Assembly: GCF_019578655.1 (NCBI RefSeq)
Contig: NC_063260.1
Span: forward strand, 21,414,888-21,478,887
Length of the DNA: 64,000 nucleotides
From: Ricinus communis
Lineage: Eukaryota; Streptophyta; Magnoliopsida; Malpighiales; Euphorbiaceae
Reading direction: 5' to 3'
Positions 1 to 12,100 of this stretch are shown here, one piece after another; within the stretch, counting starts at the first letter, position 1, and each line of letters begins with the position of its first letter. The notes under the pieces were generated by a model. It did not search any database, was not told the DNA's origin, and saw only the letters and a program-made list of their open reading frames with translations. The translations under genes and the position numbers were made by a program.

Positions 1-47
<47 letters not shown>
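1..47. repeat. (TA)n microsatellite
   Basis: The window opens inside an uninterrupted TA dinucleotide run. It continues past the left edge, so its full length is unknown. Similar runs occur at about 8451-8507, 17307-17341 and 55769-55795. Confidence 0.95.
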
Positions 48-50
<3 letters not shown>

Positions 51-164
51 GTGTTAATAAAAATTTCTAAAATGACCTAGCCGTAGAATGACTGTTTTTA
101 TAGAAAATATAAAGTTAAAATCTCATAAGAAATAAAATAATAAATAATATTTTTTAACAGATAT

Positions 165-330
165 AAGAAGGTAGGATAGTCGCGGATATCTTATACCCAT
201 ATCCGTTTATGTAATCGAGTTCTTAATGGGTATAAAAGGATAGGGTACATATAAGTACCTTATATCCGTTTATATAATCGAATTTGGATAATAAGTGTCC
301 GCGTGTTTAAATCCGGACGCGACTCGAACC
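165..330. repeat. Decayed dispersed repeat with duplicated 'ATATCCGTTTAT' units
   Basis: Two near-identical stretches, each containing an ATATCCGTTTAT-type core followed by a TAATCGA-type sequence, lie about 65 bp apart. Between and after them are GGGTATAAAAGGATAGGG and a CG-richer GTCCGCG...CCGGACGCGACTCG segment. This composition differs from the AT-rich surroundings and resembles repeat debris. Related GGGTA/ACCC-type sequence recurs at 57140-58090. The family is not identified. The rest of 331-1451 is the 3' flank of the sugar transporter, and I see nothing else in it. Confidence 0.4.
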
Positions 331-1451
331 GAACTCGACAAAGGTAGTTATTGAGATTTCTTTTACTGTTGCAATTCTGTATTTCATAGTTTTCAACAAA
401 TCACTTACAATCCCAAAAATAGAGACTTTTCAAGCTGGGGGTAATTGATGGCTTGCATTTTCTAATAAAAATATGATAAATTAATTGTGGAAATAAAAAT
501 CACAAATTATGACTATTATGAAAAGAAGTTTCAATTGTAGCTAATTCATTATGAATTCACTGATATATTTATGTTATACATTCACTTATATATGATTATA
601 ATGTTTAGTAAAAGAACACTTAGGATTGAAATAAATACTGTATATATAAAGCTACCTTTTATGTGTTCTTTTTTTTTCCGGCAGAACTCAAAACAAATAC
701 TATACAACTCAAGACAATAATTATGGTGTCTGACCAATCTATGTGGCGGCAATAACAAAGATAGCAGATTATGGCTGTGTTACTGTAGGTTCTTACACTG
801 ATAGTCCTCAGTAACAGGCCAATTGCACATTGTAACAAGCACCAGCTTGTGTTCCTTTTCTCTGTCCCTTGCTTTCTTCTATGCCTTGTTGCAGTGAGGA
901 ATGCATTGATACAGACTTGTTAGAATCCGATGACGACTTTTAACAATGATTTACCTTGATGATCATTCAGCAAAACATACTTATCGGAACATTGCAACTT
1001 GCAATCAGTTAACTCCTGGAAAAGAAACACCAAGACAACTAAGATATAATGCTGCTAATGAATAGGCTACTTAACAGCATTATGCAGGGCATCACGCATT
1101 TCTGTAGCTCATGCATAAAAGAAAAATAGCAATTTTGTTTTAAATGTTCTTTACTAGCAAGAATGTGGAGTGATTTGAACAGACCTTCCTGACTATGCCA
1201 TATCCACGGGCCATGAATTGCTGTATCAGTTAATCCTAATTATAATGATACCACGTACAACTATCATGAATTCAAAATCATATGCAGTTGTTCATATCTT
1301 AACTTTCGTTAAGTCAATCTGCATACATTGTAGTTTGAATTGCATTTGCAGGTAATTAAGGGTAAGAAATAGCAGTACACACTAAACCAGTATGCTTACA
1401 CGAGGGTTATGGGAAATAATTTTACCATCTTTTATTGCCAAGCGATGCAAC

Positions 1452-3008
1452 TCAGGCATAAGATGCTAACAGTGGGTCTCTAGAGCCTTCACCATATTTG
1501 CTGCTATAATAAAAGTACAGCATCAGTTGAGTTATCCCCAAAATTGTTCCGATTCCATTCGGGACCTATATCAGACGAAAAAAGCACCAAACAGAAAAGG
1601 AAAAATAAAAGTGATGTCGGGTAATTCTGCCATAAATACAATGAATGACTTCAAATTCGGGTATCATTAGATATGGTACTTACAGAAATGAAAGGATCAT
1701 ACTTTAACATTCCATATGCGAAGAAAGAGAGACTCATCAGGAAGGTGGCGAGGGAGAGATAGAATGGCATGTACTCAACACTCTTTGTTTTAAACACCAA
1801 ATTCTGCCAATGTATGTAAAACTGTAAGTAATAATGGAACGAGCAATCTAAAATATAAAGCAAGCAAATTCTTAGATGAACTTACAATGACACAAAGTGG
1901 GGAAGCAAACATGGAAATGAGAGAAAAAACACTTAGATATCCAACAAACATCTGTCGAGCATGAGACTCAAAAAAATTTAGGCTCACAAAGACTATTACA
2001 GCAAATAGTGCAGAAACAGCAACCAGTAGTCCTATCATCTTTAGCTGCAAGAAGCATTTCAAGAACACCGAAGTGGTCAATATGAAATATGCAAAAAGGA
2101 AACAAGAATCTTCTCAAAAATCGAACACAGGCAACAGACAAGAGAGGGAAGATTACCTTTCTTGCTTTATCAGCATGCAAGATGAATATCAGTATGTAGA
2201 TAAATTGAAAAATTGCCCCAATTGAATTGACTGTTGCAACCAATATCACCTCGGGAGATACAATGGGCATGCCATACCAGAGACAGATCAAGCAGTTCAA
2301 GAAGGAATATATATAAGGCAACCCTGAAAACTGTTCTGTTGATTGGCTTCTGATAATTCTCCTAAATGTTGGTCTGGAGACAAAAAGGAAAAAGGAAGAA
2401 AAAAAAGGAAAAAAATTTAGCTTCTTTAAGAAAAAGAACATAGAATTTTCATTCTAGTTCTTTACCTTAGTTAAAGGATCATAAAAACTTACATGGGTGA
2501 CAAAAATAGCGCAAAAGCAAAGATGTTCCCTGAAATTAAGCAGCAGATATTAGATTAGATTTACAAATAAGTAGAGAAGGCAACAACTTTTGATCATACA
2601 ATGAAACTTCAGCAATCTTTCTGGGAGATTTTGGAGGATACTTGGAAATTAATCTTAGCTAATAATATGATTTTAGCAACACAATCTATTGTCCAAGTTC
2701 AACTCTGGAGTATCTTACAGAAACAGATATATAATATGTTAACCCAGTAGAGCAAGGGCAAACTTTTTCAGACATTTCAATTCTCAACATGCAAGAACTA
2801 AGAATTTCTCTCAGATATTGGAAATCGTGGAACCGATTTGGAATTTAAACCTCAAATTCCAATACTTGTAGAGGGGAAGCAAAAAAAAGAAAACACAGGT
2901 TTGGTAAATTTATAGAAATATAAAGGAATAAACAAAAGACCACTTACCAGCAACTCCAGCTGCATCACTGAAGCCCGTGAAAACAGAATATAATCCAGTT
3001 GAACTCAT
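1452..3008 (-). CDS. SWEET2: SWEET2-like bidirectional sugar transporter
   Basis: Six coding exons give 235 aa: 3008-2948, 2529-2493, 2373-2157, 2044-1886, 1803-1684 and 1565-1452. All introns are GT-AG and phases close. The product has the seven-helix SWEET plan of two MtN3/saliva triple-helix units around a linker helix. Visible landmarks are SPIPTFRRIIRSQSTEQFSG, the first-unit ICLWYGMP and VNSIG, and the second-unit KTKSVEYMPFYLS and PNGIGTILG. The two Asn residues in VNSIG and PNGIG correspond to the substrate-binding pair of the family. The short C-terminal tail ends in PLLASYA. SWEETs are facilitative sugar carriers. Arabidopsis SWEET2 is a tonoplast glucose-type transporter of roots, so a vacuolar role is inferred by homology. 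The start is the first ATG of the exon, giving MSSTGLYSVFTGFSDAAG as in clade I members. Confidence 0.93.
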
Positions 3009-3115
3009 CTGTCAATCTGTTGAACCCTCAAAGACCAAAACCCAAAACTCTGTTTCTCTCTAGCTTTCTCTCTCCTTTTGGAATTTTATACGTAAATATT
3101 AGCGAAGGTCGGGAT

Positions 3116-3124
3116 CTATTTATA
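3116..3124 (-). promoter_or_regulatory. Probable TATA box of the SWEET2-like gene
   Basis: On the minus strand this reads TATAAATAG, roughly 110 bp upstream of the ATG at 3008. It is followed by a pyrimidine-rich leader (CTCTCTC near 3055-3075 on the plus strand). The placement is typical of a plant TATA box. No transcription start was measured. Confidence 0.5.
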
Positions 3125-6100
3125 TGTATATCTAATCTAAATGGGAATTCAGCGGTATCTTGAACCAGGATTTCCTTTTTCTTGATTAAATTTCCTTCAC
3201 TTTAAAGAGTCATTTTGATGTGGGTGAACGTGTGGATATGTGAGCTTATATTCTCATTCTATGCATCAACTTGTGTTGGAATATGCTTTAATTTGTTGTT
3301 TGATTCATATAAAAAAGTTTTCATCTTTGATCAAATCAGAGTCAATAAGGCTGTCTTCCTATCAGATAAGCTTTCAATATAAAATACAATTTCAACTGTG
3401 TTATTATGCCATTGGATTTTTCTTTCCTTTTCTTTACCCTGTGCAATTGATTATGGAATTTATTTTAACATTTAAAATTTACACATTTTAAATAAAATAA
3501 AAATTAATTTAGTATTTTTATATAATTAAATTTATAAAATTAATTATATTTAAATTAAATTTAATAAAATTTTTGATAAATATTTTATATAATTTATTTA
3601 TTTTATTTTTATTTTTTATTCATATCTCTTTCTTAAATAAAATTAATTTTTTTATAGATTTTAACTAAATATAGTACCAATGTAAATTAAAAGACAACCT
3701 AATATTTGATCAAGAAATTCAGATATCTTTTAGCAGTTGCATCTAACTTTCTGGTCCCAGTTCAAAAAATAATAATAATAATAAGAAGAATAAAAAACTT
3801 TCTGGTTCAGCTTCATTTGAAGTGTTTTTTTCCCTACCACCTGCAAAGAGGGACCCAAGGTTGAAGTAGCAATGCAAAAGGAGTGCTTAGATCCAAAAGT
3901 TAGAACCACATATTTATTTATTTATTTATTTATTTTTATCTCCTTGTTCATTATTTTGTGTTGCCCATTTCTCTGTATCATAACAGATAAGATGCGAACA
4001 TGGTCCTTAATCATCGGTTGTTCTTATCCATGATATTTATTTTAAATTGAAAAGCGTTTTGCACGTGACACAAATAGCTCAATATAATTTAAATATTATT
4101 CTCAAGACTTTATGATATTGAAATCTTTGGTTTACATAACCCTAATGGCATTATTTTTTTTTTATATTTACTTTTATTTACGTAAAGGATAATCTAAATT
4201 TTATATGTTATTTGATCTCAAATATTCCATTTCTTTATTAATTTATTGTCAGGGGGCCCAATCAGACTGGGACAGAGAAAAGACAAAGACGGAAAATATG
4301 TAGACTGTCTGGACGACTGAGGTTGTGTGTCAAAGAAGTATTTGTTTGTGTAATCTTTCACTTCATTGATGGCGGAGGAATTAGAAAGAAAAAGAAAAAC
4401 TTAGCCTTTAATTAAGCCGGATTCAGAGTTGCATTCTCATACGATAATCAAATATTTATATAAGGTTCCAACTCCCGACATTACTTGAGAACTTCCAAGG
4501 ACTGGCAAATCCTTAAATTCGAAATTTGATATTATGCTAATTAACAGAATCTGAAAATATCAGAAGTTTTATTAAGAACCACATTAATACTATTGTTGAT
4601 GTACTTTGAAAATTTCTAAACTATTGAAAATTTTAGTAAATTTATATTCATTTATTATTATAAATTTAAATAACAATAATAACCGTATAACATTTGAAAC
4701 TTAGCTTTGGAGGCGGAATTAAATAATTTATGATTGGTCGTGAGGCTCTTATTAATTAGTTGTCTTCGTTGCTCCATTTATCATGGGTAGTATTGGGGGA
4801 TTTTAATGAGGTGAATATATGGGTACGGGGAAAAAAGAGGGTATAAATAATTGAAGACATTAATGGATGATTATTGATCAAGGGCGAAGGAAGGGGGACT
4901 CTGTATTTTTGGTCCGCTTTGATTTTTCTTTTTTGGTTATTACCCTTCTAAAGTAAATGAACAGTTCCTCCTCTGACTGTAATTTATGAAATTCGAAATT
5001 TCAAAAAGGCTAGACTACATTTGATAATATTAAATTATTGTTGGTTTATATATAAGATAAATTATTCCAGCTCTTTTGTATTTTTTCGAATGGGAGATTT
5101 AATTCCTTAATAGAACTGTTTGGCCTATAATTTTTTGGGCTAAAAGTAAAAGTTGAAGCTGAAAGCCCATAATTATTAATTTAATTAATTAGTTAGTGAT
5201 TACATGCGTGAAATTATAAGAAAAGTTATATAATTAAATATTTTTATTTTTAAAATAAAAAGAGATAATGTGGCTCTATAATATAAAAAAAAGTAAGTAA
5301 TTTTTAAGAAAAGTGAAATTTGAAATTCTTTATAAAAAAAAACAGAAACAGAAAATAGAGAGAGGCAAGCATCAACAATTAAATACAATAACTGCACTGT
5401 AATATTCAAATACTTAAGTATAAATTATTTATAAATATTTTAATTTTCAACAAACTATTTCTTTCAATTATTATCTTATATTTATATCTATTTCAAACTC
5501 TCTAAGTTGTTCATACAAATTTCTATCAATTTAAATACAAGTCATTCAATTGAGCTTCTTCCTTTACAAACATTTATTGCCGCTCTTTTAAGTCATGTAG
5601 TGTCTCTTGAGGATATAAGTAAACTGCCAAAGGAATTTAGGGATTTACGAAGAATATAATTAAGAAGTCAATTCAATATGCAGTAATTACAACAGATCAT
5701 GTACCTATATACGTGTCACGCTTAGCCACCAAATAAAAATACTTATATATACATATCATATTTTTATTTATTACTATAAGTATTGTTAGTGTATGTAAAG
5801 ATAATCTATTGACATGTTACATCATGTAGTTATTAAGAAAAATAGACACTTCCACTTTGGAGCAATGTGGTTCGTAATTTCAAACGTGAAGATGCAGTCC
5901 TAGAGGCATGGAATTATACGGAATTAGATGGAAACATTATCAATTAGTAGGACAGTTGATAAAAGAAGGAGATGCTATATATGAATCACTTACATATTTT
6001 TCTGAATTATAAAATAATTGAATTTTTTTTGATAAATGAGAAATTCAAAATGTTTGGGGATGGAAATGAGAGTAATGTCTATAATACTTGGATTGAATTA

Positions 6101-8385
6101 GATACAATTTAAAGGATTTTGTAGGTTCATTGATCAAGGCTTAACAAAAGAACTTTATAAGTTTCCAAAAACTGAAAATACAAATTAAGAAATTGAATTT
6201 CAATTATGTGGTGGTAAACTAAGCAAAAGTGTGGCAAGAAATAGGAGAAATACTAGTAATATGCTTAAAGAAAACTAAGTGGAAAGTCAAAATAAGTATT
6301 GATACAATTCCTCAAACATTATATCACTTATTCATCAAATCTTGAATGTGGGAATTAAATCAAACGCCTTTCACCTAATAAGCATTGTGTCACTTAAAAT
6401 GATAAGTGTGGGAATTTCAAAAATGCTAAAATTGAACTAAAATTCTCGAAATTGAGAGGCAAGGGCTCATTCCATTTATTTTCAAATGGATTCATTGAAA
6501 GGCTTAAGGTATTAACAATCTAATGAGCATTATGGTTGAGAATGGTATGTGGGAAGGACAAGCAAGTTGGGAAAACTCTTGTTATGCCGAAGGAACTAAG
6601 ATATAAAAAGAAGATGGAGAAGTGAGCTGCTATTTCTCAAAACAAGAAAGAAGAGAGAAAAAAAAAAGGGGGGGGGGGTGAGGGGAGGAATTGGTTATAT
6701 TCAAGACATAGGGGCTAATTGTGCATATGGATCTCAGTTTTGGTCTAACTATCAATTATTCCAAAATTGAAATATCTCATCAAACTTCAAGGGGCAAACA
6801 GTAATAATATATAAAGAGGAAAAAAAAATCTTTTATATATCATTCAAATATTTATAACCTCACGCTAGTTAATGAAAATTAAACTTTAAAAGCCCAATGA
6901 CCCATAAAAAATCAGAAATATCTCAGAATCCAAGAAAAGCACTGTATACCTTAACACAAAAGCAAGACAAATTATTGTAAAAGTCTTCTAACTTCAACAG
7001 AGTGATCTATGGATTTTCTAACCGATGCCGTTTAATCTTGACTTCAAATTAACGATTTTACTGTTATCAATTAACCAACAAACACAAAGGGTTGCCAATC
7101 TTTTTGAGATTGATTGGAAGTTGGAGGCTTTATATTTTCTTAGGTTCCCATTTTCGTTTTAGGGCAAAAGTGCCTGTGGGAATATGATCAACTTGACGTT
7201 TTCCTTTTAGAAATTTTACTATCAATTTTAATTATTTTTTTTCTTTTTTAAAATCCAACATAAATAATGGTATTGTTTAATGGGTGTGATAGACACATTA
7301 TATAAGTCATAAACATGTGAGCGCAGAGTATATCTAAAATATTATTATATATATCAATTTTTTTTTTATTATAAAGAGTCATTTTATAAAATAAAAGTTC
7401 AATATATATTTTTTTAGATTTAAAATGAAGAGTCAAACTTCATTATTTATTTGGTTAAGTATTTATGCGCTTATAATTTTTTTGAAAAAAAAGAGAGAGA
7501 AATTTAAACCACTAATTATTACGGAGAAAGATATATAATATATAATTAATATAAAGATTCTATTGTACTTAAATAAAATTTTGTATTCATTATGTTTATA
7601 TATTTCTTAAAATATTTTTAGGCAAAAGATATAGATAAGTTCTTGAAAGTGCAATTAGATCCCTAAATTTCAAAGAAACTTAATTTCAACTTTAATAATG
7701 TTGTTGAATTTATCAAAATGACACAAATATTATCATTTTATGATTTATACTTTTAAAACAACAGAGCTAGGGCTTCCTCCATGTAAAAAACACTGAGTTA
7801 AAAACAGTCAAAGAGATTTATTTTATCGGTTAAAATTAATTGGATTTCATATTTTAAGAGCATTTTTGACGGTGCTCTTTATTTTAAAGAGTGTAATTTA
7901 TATAATAAAGAGTATATTAAGACATATTCAAATATAAAGAGTAAATATTGTATTTAAGTCCAATAGACTTCTTCTATTTTATTATTTATCTTATTTTATT
8001 TCCATGAGTATTAATAATTTTATTTTTTTTTTAATTTTTACTAATAGAAAAATAAAAATTATAAATATCAATAAAATTAAATGCATAAAAATTTATATTG
8101 CATTTATTAAATATAAAGTAAAGAGTGAAGTTTGGATCTCCATTTGTAGAGAATCAAATTGACTTTCTATTTTATATTTAAAGAATAAAAAGCGTATTAG
8201 ATAATTATTTTATGATATTTCCTATTTAAAATAAAGAGTTTGATTTGTATAAAGAATATATTGGAGATTCTATTATATGGTGAAATTGACATAATTAATT
8301 ATAAGAATTTCTAAATTTTAAGGATATAACTGAGTTATTATTAAATTTAAGAATTTAATTAAAAAATATATTTTACCTATTTTTT
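3125..8385. other. Intergenic AT-rich spacer
   Basis: No gene is supported here. The stretch has long A/T tracts, an ATTT run near 3910-3935, an A run followed by ten G at 6659-6678, and many stop-riddled frames. It holds one possible LINE endonuclease relic at 4771-4845, listed separately. Around 7857-8272, AGAGCATTTTTGACGGTGCTCTTTA and a distal TTGGAGATTCT could be the eroded ends of a small non-autonomous element, but no target duplication is visible. Confidence 0.6.
4771..4845 (+). pseudogene. Possible relic of a LINE endonuclease domain
   Basis: Reading from 4772 the frame gives WVVLGDFNEV followed by IWVRGKKRV and a stop. The GDFNE core with preceding hydrophobic strand is the hallmark of the endonuclease/exonuclease/phosphatase domain in plant L1-type LINEs, usually as W-[LV]-[VI]-x-GDFNE. 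Only about 25 codons are recognisable and no flanking domain survives. It could be a chance match. The second LINE fragment in this window (48001-49035) shows that such elements are present. Confidence 0.4.
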
Positions 8386-8447
8386 ATTAGAAAAAACTTC
8401 ATTAAACTATCTTGTAGTTTAACGTAATTTTTAATTTAGAGTCTGTA

Positions 8448-8510
<63 letters not shown>

Positions 8511-8735
8511 CTTTAGTAACTGTGAATATGAGTTATTAAATAATAGCTAAATTGGACAATATCGTTAAAAGATTCTGACATGGCACGCAATAACTACTGT
8601 TTTTCTAACTGCCACGTCAATACTTGTTAATGGTGTGATGTAATTTGACCATTATTTACTAATTGATTATTTTTGTAAAGTATTAAAGTGAAAAATATAT
8701 TAAATTATGTGACAATTTGGTGAAAAATTTATTTT
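8386..8735. mobile_element. Candidate small inverted-repeat element (MITE-like)
   Basis: The left end (AAAAAACTTCATTAAACTATC onward) and the reverse complement of the right end (AAATTTTTCACCAAATTGTC onward) align imperfectly for about 50 bp. The interior has a (TA)n run at 8451-8507 and an inner inverted pair, TGACATGGCA near 8577 and TGCCACGTCA near 8610. No coding capacity is visible. The ends are too diverged to define a target duplication, so the assignment is weak. Confidence 0.35.
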
Positions 8736-9135
8736 TTATTATTGAAATGATGGCGCAGCACCAGTCGAGATACTCTAGTAGCCGGACCTTAAAAATAAAA
8801 AATGTCAGGGTAGAAGTATCACTTTTACAAAAAGCTGTAGATCACAAAAAGAACTCGGGGCACTTTTCTTTTTTCCTTTTTTACTTTCTCTTATTATTTA
8901 ATTCCGAGAGAAGGTGCAGTTTTGCTCCTCATGTTTATAGCCAGAGGCACATATCCCCCTCAACTATTTAATCTTACCTTCCTTCCTTTTATGTAAAAAG
9001 AAAAAAAGTTCCCGCCAATTAGCCAAATCTAAATTCCTAATTAATATCTCCCTATCTTCCTAATGCATTGATATGACAATACCGCAAGATTAGGGTAACT
9101 GGTCCAGTTCACAACAGCTCGTGAAAGACAAAGGA

Positions 9136-12100
9136 ATGGGAATACAAGGACTTTTGCCTCTTTTGAAATCGATAATGGTACCCATTCACATTAAGGAGTT
9201 ACAGGGCTGCTGTGTTGCTGTTGATACTTACTCTTGGCTCCACAAAGGCGCCTTGTCTTGCAGTACTCAGCTCTGTAAAGGATTACCCACCTCTAGGTTC
9301 CTCTCTCTCTTTACTTATGTATGAATGATTCAATAGAAAAGTTTCAAGTTTTAATAAGCTTGGGTTAATGGGTCTTCTTTTATATTGTTGATTTTGATAC
9401 GTTCCTATTGTTGTTTCGTTATGATCACTCATTTTGTACAATAATGGTGAGAATTTTAAAAATATCTTTAATTAGGCGTAATGGGTATTTTAGAATTTCA
9501 TTGACTGATGATTTGGCAATGCTAACACGGATTCTTGTTATGTTCTTATTTATAGTTTTGCATTATTTGAAAAAAAAAAAACGTTAATGATTTCTCAAAT
9601 TGGGAATGTGGATTTTATTTGCTACTAGCTTGAGTGCATTTCTGTAATTCTTTTTGTTATTCAAATGCTTAAGCCAGAACGATTTTAATGTCTTCTCCTA
9701 TCAAGTTGGGCGAATGGAGAATTTTCATGTTAACCCAGTGACCAGATGTGAAAAAGTTGATTGCTTTTCTCATGTATTACGAATGTACATTCACATATAA
9801 TGTGTATTTTTTCTTCATGATCCTTCAGGCACATTCAGTATTGCATGCATAGAGTAAATTTGCTGCGGCATTATGGTGTTAAACCCATTCTTGTCTTTGA
9901 TGGTGGTCTTCTGCCGATGAAGAGTGAACAAGAGAACAAGCGTGCAAGGTATGCTAGATATACTATTTCAACATTTCAATTTTGCTTTTGACTCTTAGTA
10001 CATAGCTCCCATGCCCTACTAAACATGGAATCAACTCAAGAGCTCAATTCTGGGTTGCAGCGGCTAAATTAATACCCTTATTCTTCCCCCATTTCACATT
10101 GTTTTGAGTGTTATTTGTATGTTAAGTAGTTTCAGAGGTTTCAGTCAAATGCCAATTGACTTGCAAATCATCTTGTCATTAATTGGTAGCTTTAAATCGT
10201 AAGTTAATTTTTTTATTTTATGTAGTTTTATCTGAAGGCATTAATTCTTGAAATGTGCTTTTGTGGTAAAGCACTGTATAGATGGAAGGAAACAGAACTT
10301 TCCACCTCAACCCTTTGCTGTTTCATTTTTGTCTTTACTGATGAAGTGTGATCAATTCAGTCAGCCTTACGAAGAAAAAGCTTCCTGCTTTTGTTTCTAT
10401 GTGTCCCGTCTCCTGACAAGTTTTCTTCCCTAAAATGTCTAAACTGGCCTACATCAGAAAAAGAAACATGTAGAGCAAGGATAATGCTAGCACTCATACA
10501 CACACACACACACACACACAGAGACAGACATGCACACAGACACACGCATTGTTTTAGATTGTTGTACTGATGCTTGCTGTGAAAAACGAAGGATTGTGAT
10601 ACACCTGTAAATAATGAGATGTTATACACTATACAAAATGCAGATCAAGGAAAGAGAATCTTTCACGTGCTATAGAGCACGAGGCAAATGGAAATTCAGC
10701 TGCTGCTTATGAATGCTATCAGAAGGCTGTTGATATTTCACCTTCAATTGCTCATGAATTAATCCAGGTAGGTGTGGCAGTATTACAGTATTCCAGACTG
10801 ATGCTTAACCTTTACTTGCAAGTAATATGTAGCTCTTAGCACTAGAATGTATAACTTTTATTCATGTGGTTGCATGTGGAAGGCCTTGAAGCAGGAAAAT
10901 GTTTCTTATGTTGTGGCCCCTTATGAGGCTGATGCCCAAATGACCTTCTTGGCAATAAGCAAACAAGTTGATGCAGTTATTACTGAGGACTCTGATCTAA
11001 TACCATTTGGCTGCCCCAGAGTGAGTTCTCTAGTGGTTCATCATCTTAAATTTTATTACTGTTGATATTTGGTTTGCACACTTTTTCATTCTTGTCTGCA
11101 ACTCTTCTACTAAGATGCTTTGGCAATGTGGCTGCATTTTTTCTTTTTTTTTTAAAGATTGTATTCAAAATGGACAAATATGGGCAAGGTATTGAGTTTC
11201 AGTACTCCAGGCTTCAGCTGAACAAGGAGCTAAGTTTTTCTGGATTCACCCATGAGATGATTCTTCAGATGTGCATTTTGAGTGGCTGTGACTATCTGCA
11301 GTCACTACCAGGAATGGGACTCAAAAGGGCTCATGCACTAATTACAAAGTTCAAAAGTTATGATAAGGTGAATGCACTGAATTTCATTCCTTTAACTACA
11401 TAGTCCAATCAAAGCGCTTTTACAACTTAAGCAAATATTGTTCTTTGCACTGTTTATTGGATTCTGAATTTATTTTACTTAATGTTTCCTCCTGTTCGGA
11501 AGATTCCAGATGATTTTATGTGATATACCTAATACCTATTAATTACTGGTTCCTTGCAGGTAATCAAACACCTGAAATATAGCACAATTTCTGTTCCCCC
11601 CCTTTATGAAGAGTCCTTTAGGAAAGCAATATTGACCTTCCAGCATCAAAGGGTTTATGATCCTATCGCTGAAGATATCATACATTTGTCTGATTTAGCT
11701 GACAATCTTGGTGACAATTTGGACTTTTTGGGCCCATATCCTTTTAATAGTTTTTATCTCATTGCTTTAGTTATTTGTTCCTACTTGTCAAATTACTGTG
11801 TCGATACCTTAACCTGGAATACATTAATACCGCAGCATATAGCTAAGGGTATAGCAGAAGGTGATCTTGATCCATTTACCCAAATGCCGTTCAAGGTATC
11901 TTCTATATATACCACTCTTTGTTTTTCTTTCTTCTCCCTCCAAGATCTTTGTTCAGGTTTATGAGCATAGGTGTATTCATAAGGCAAACTAGCATAGGTG
12001 TATGCAAAAGGCAATCTAGTTTATTAAGGTTGTTCTCCAACTATCAGTTTCTTTCCTAATTTCTAATTTATTAGAGTAGTTTTTGCATGAAAAGAAATTT

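Noticed and set aside
7857..8272. hAT-like MITE suggested by AGAGCATTTTTGACGG and TTGGAGATTCT ends
   Set aside because: The ends match only loosely and no 8-bp target duplication is visible, so it was kept as a remark under the spacer only.
8717..8971. 84-codon plus-strand frame before EXO1
   Set aside because: It lies in the EXO1 upstream region, crosses a candidate MITE edge and has no conserved motif.
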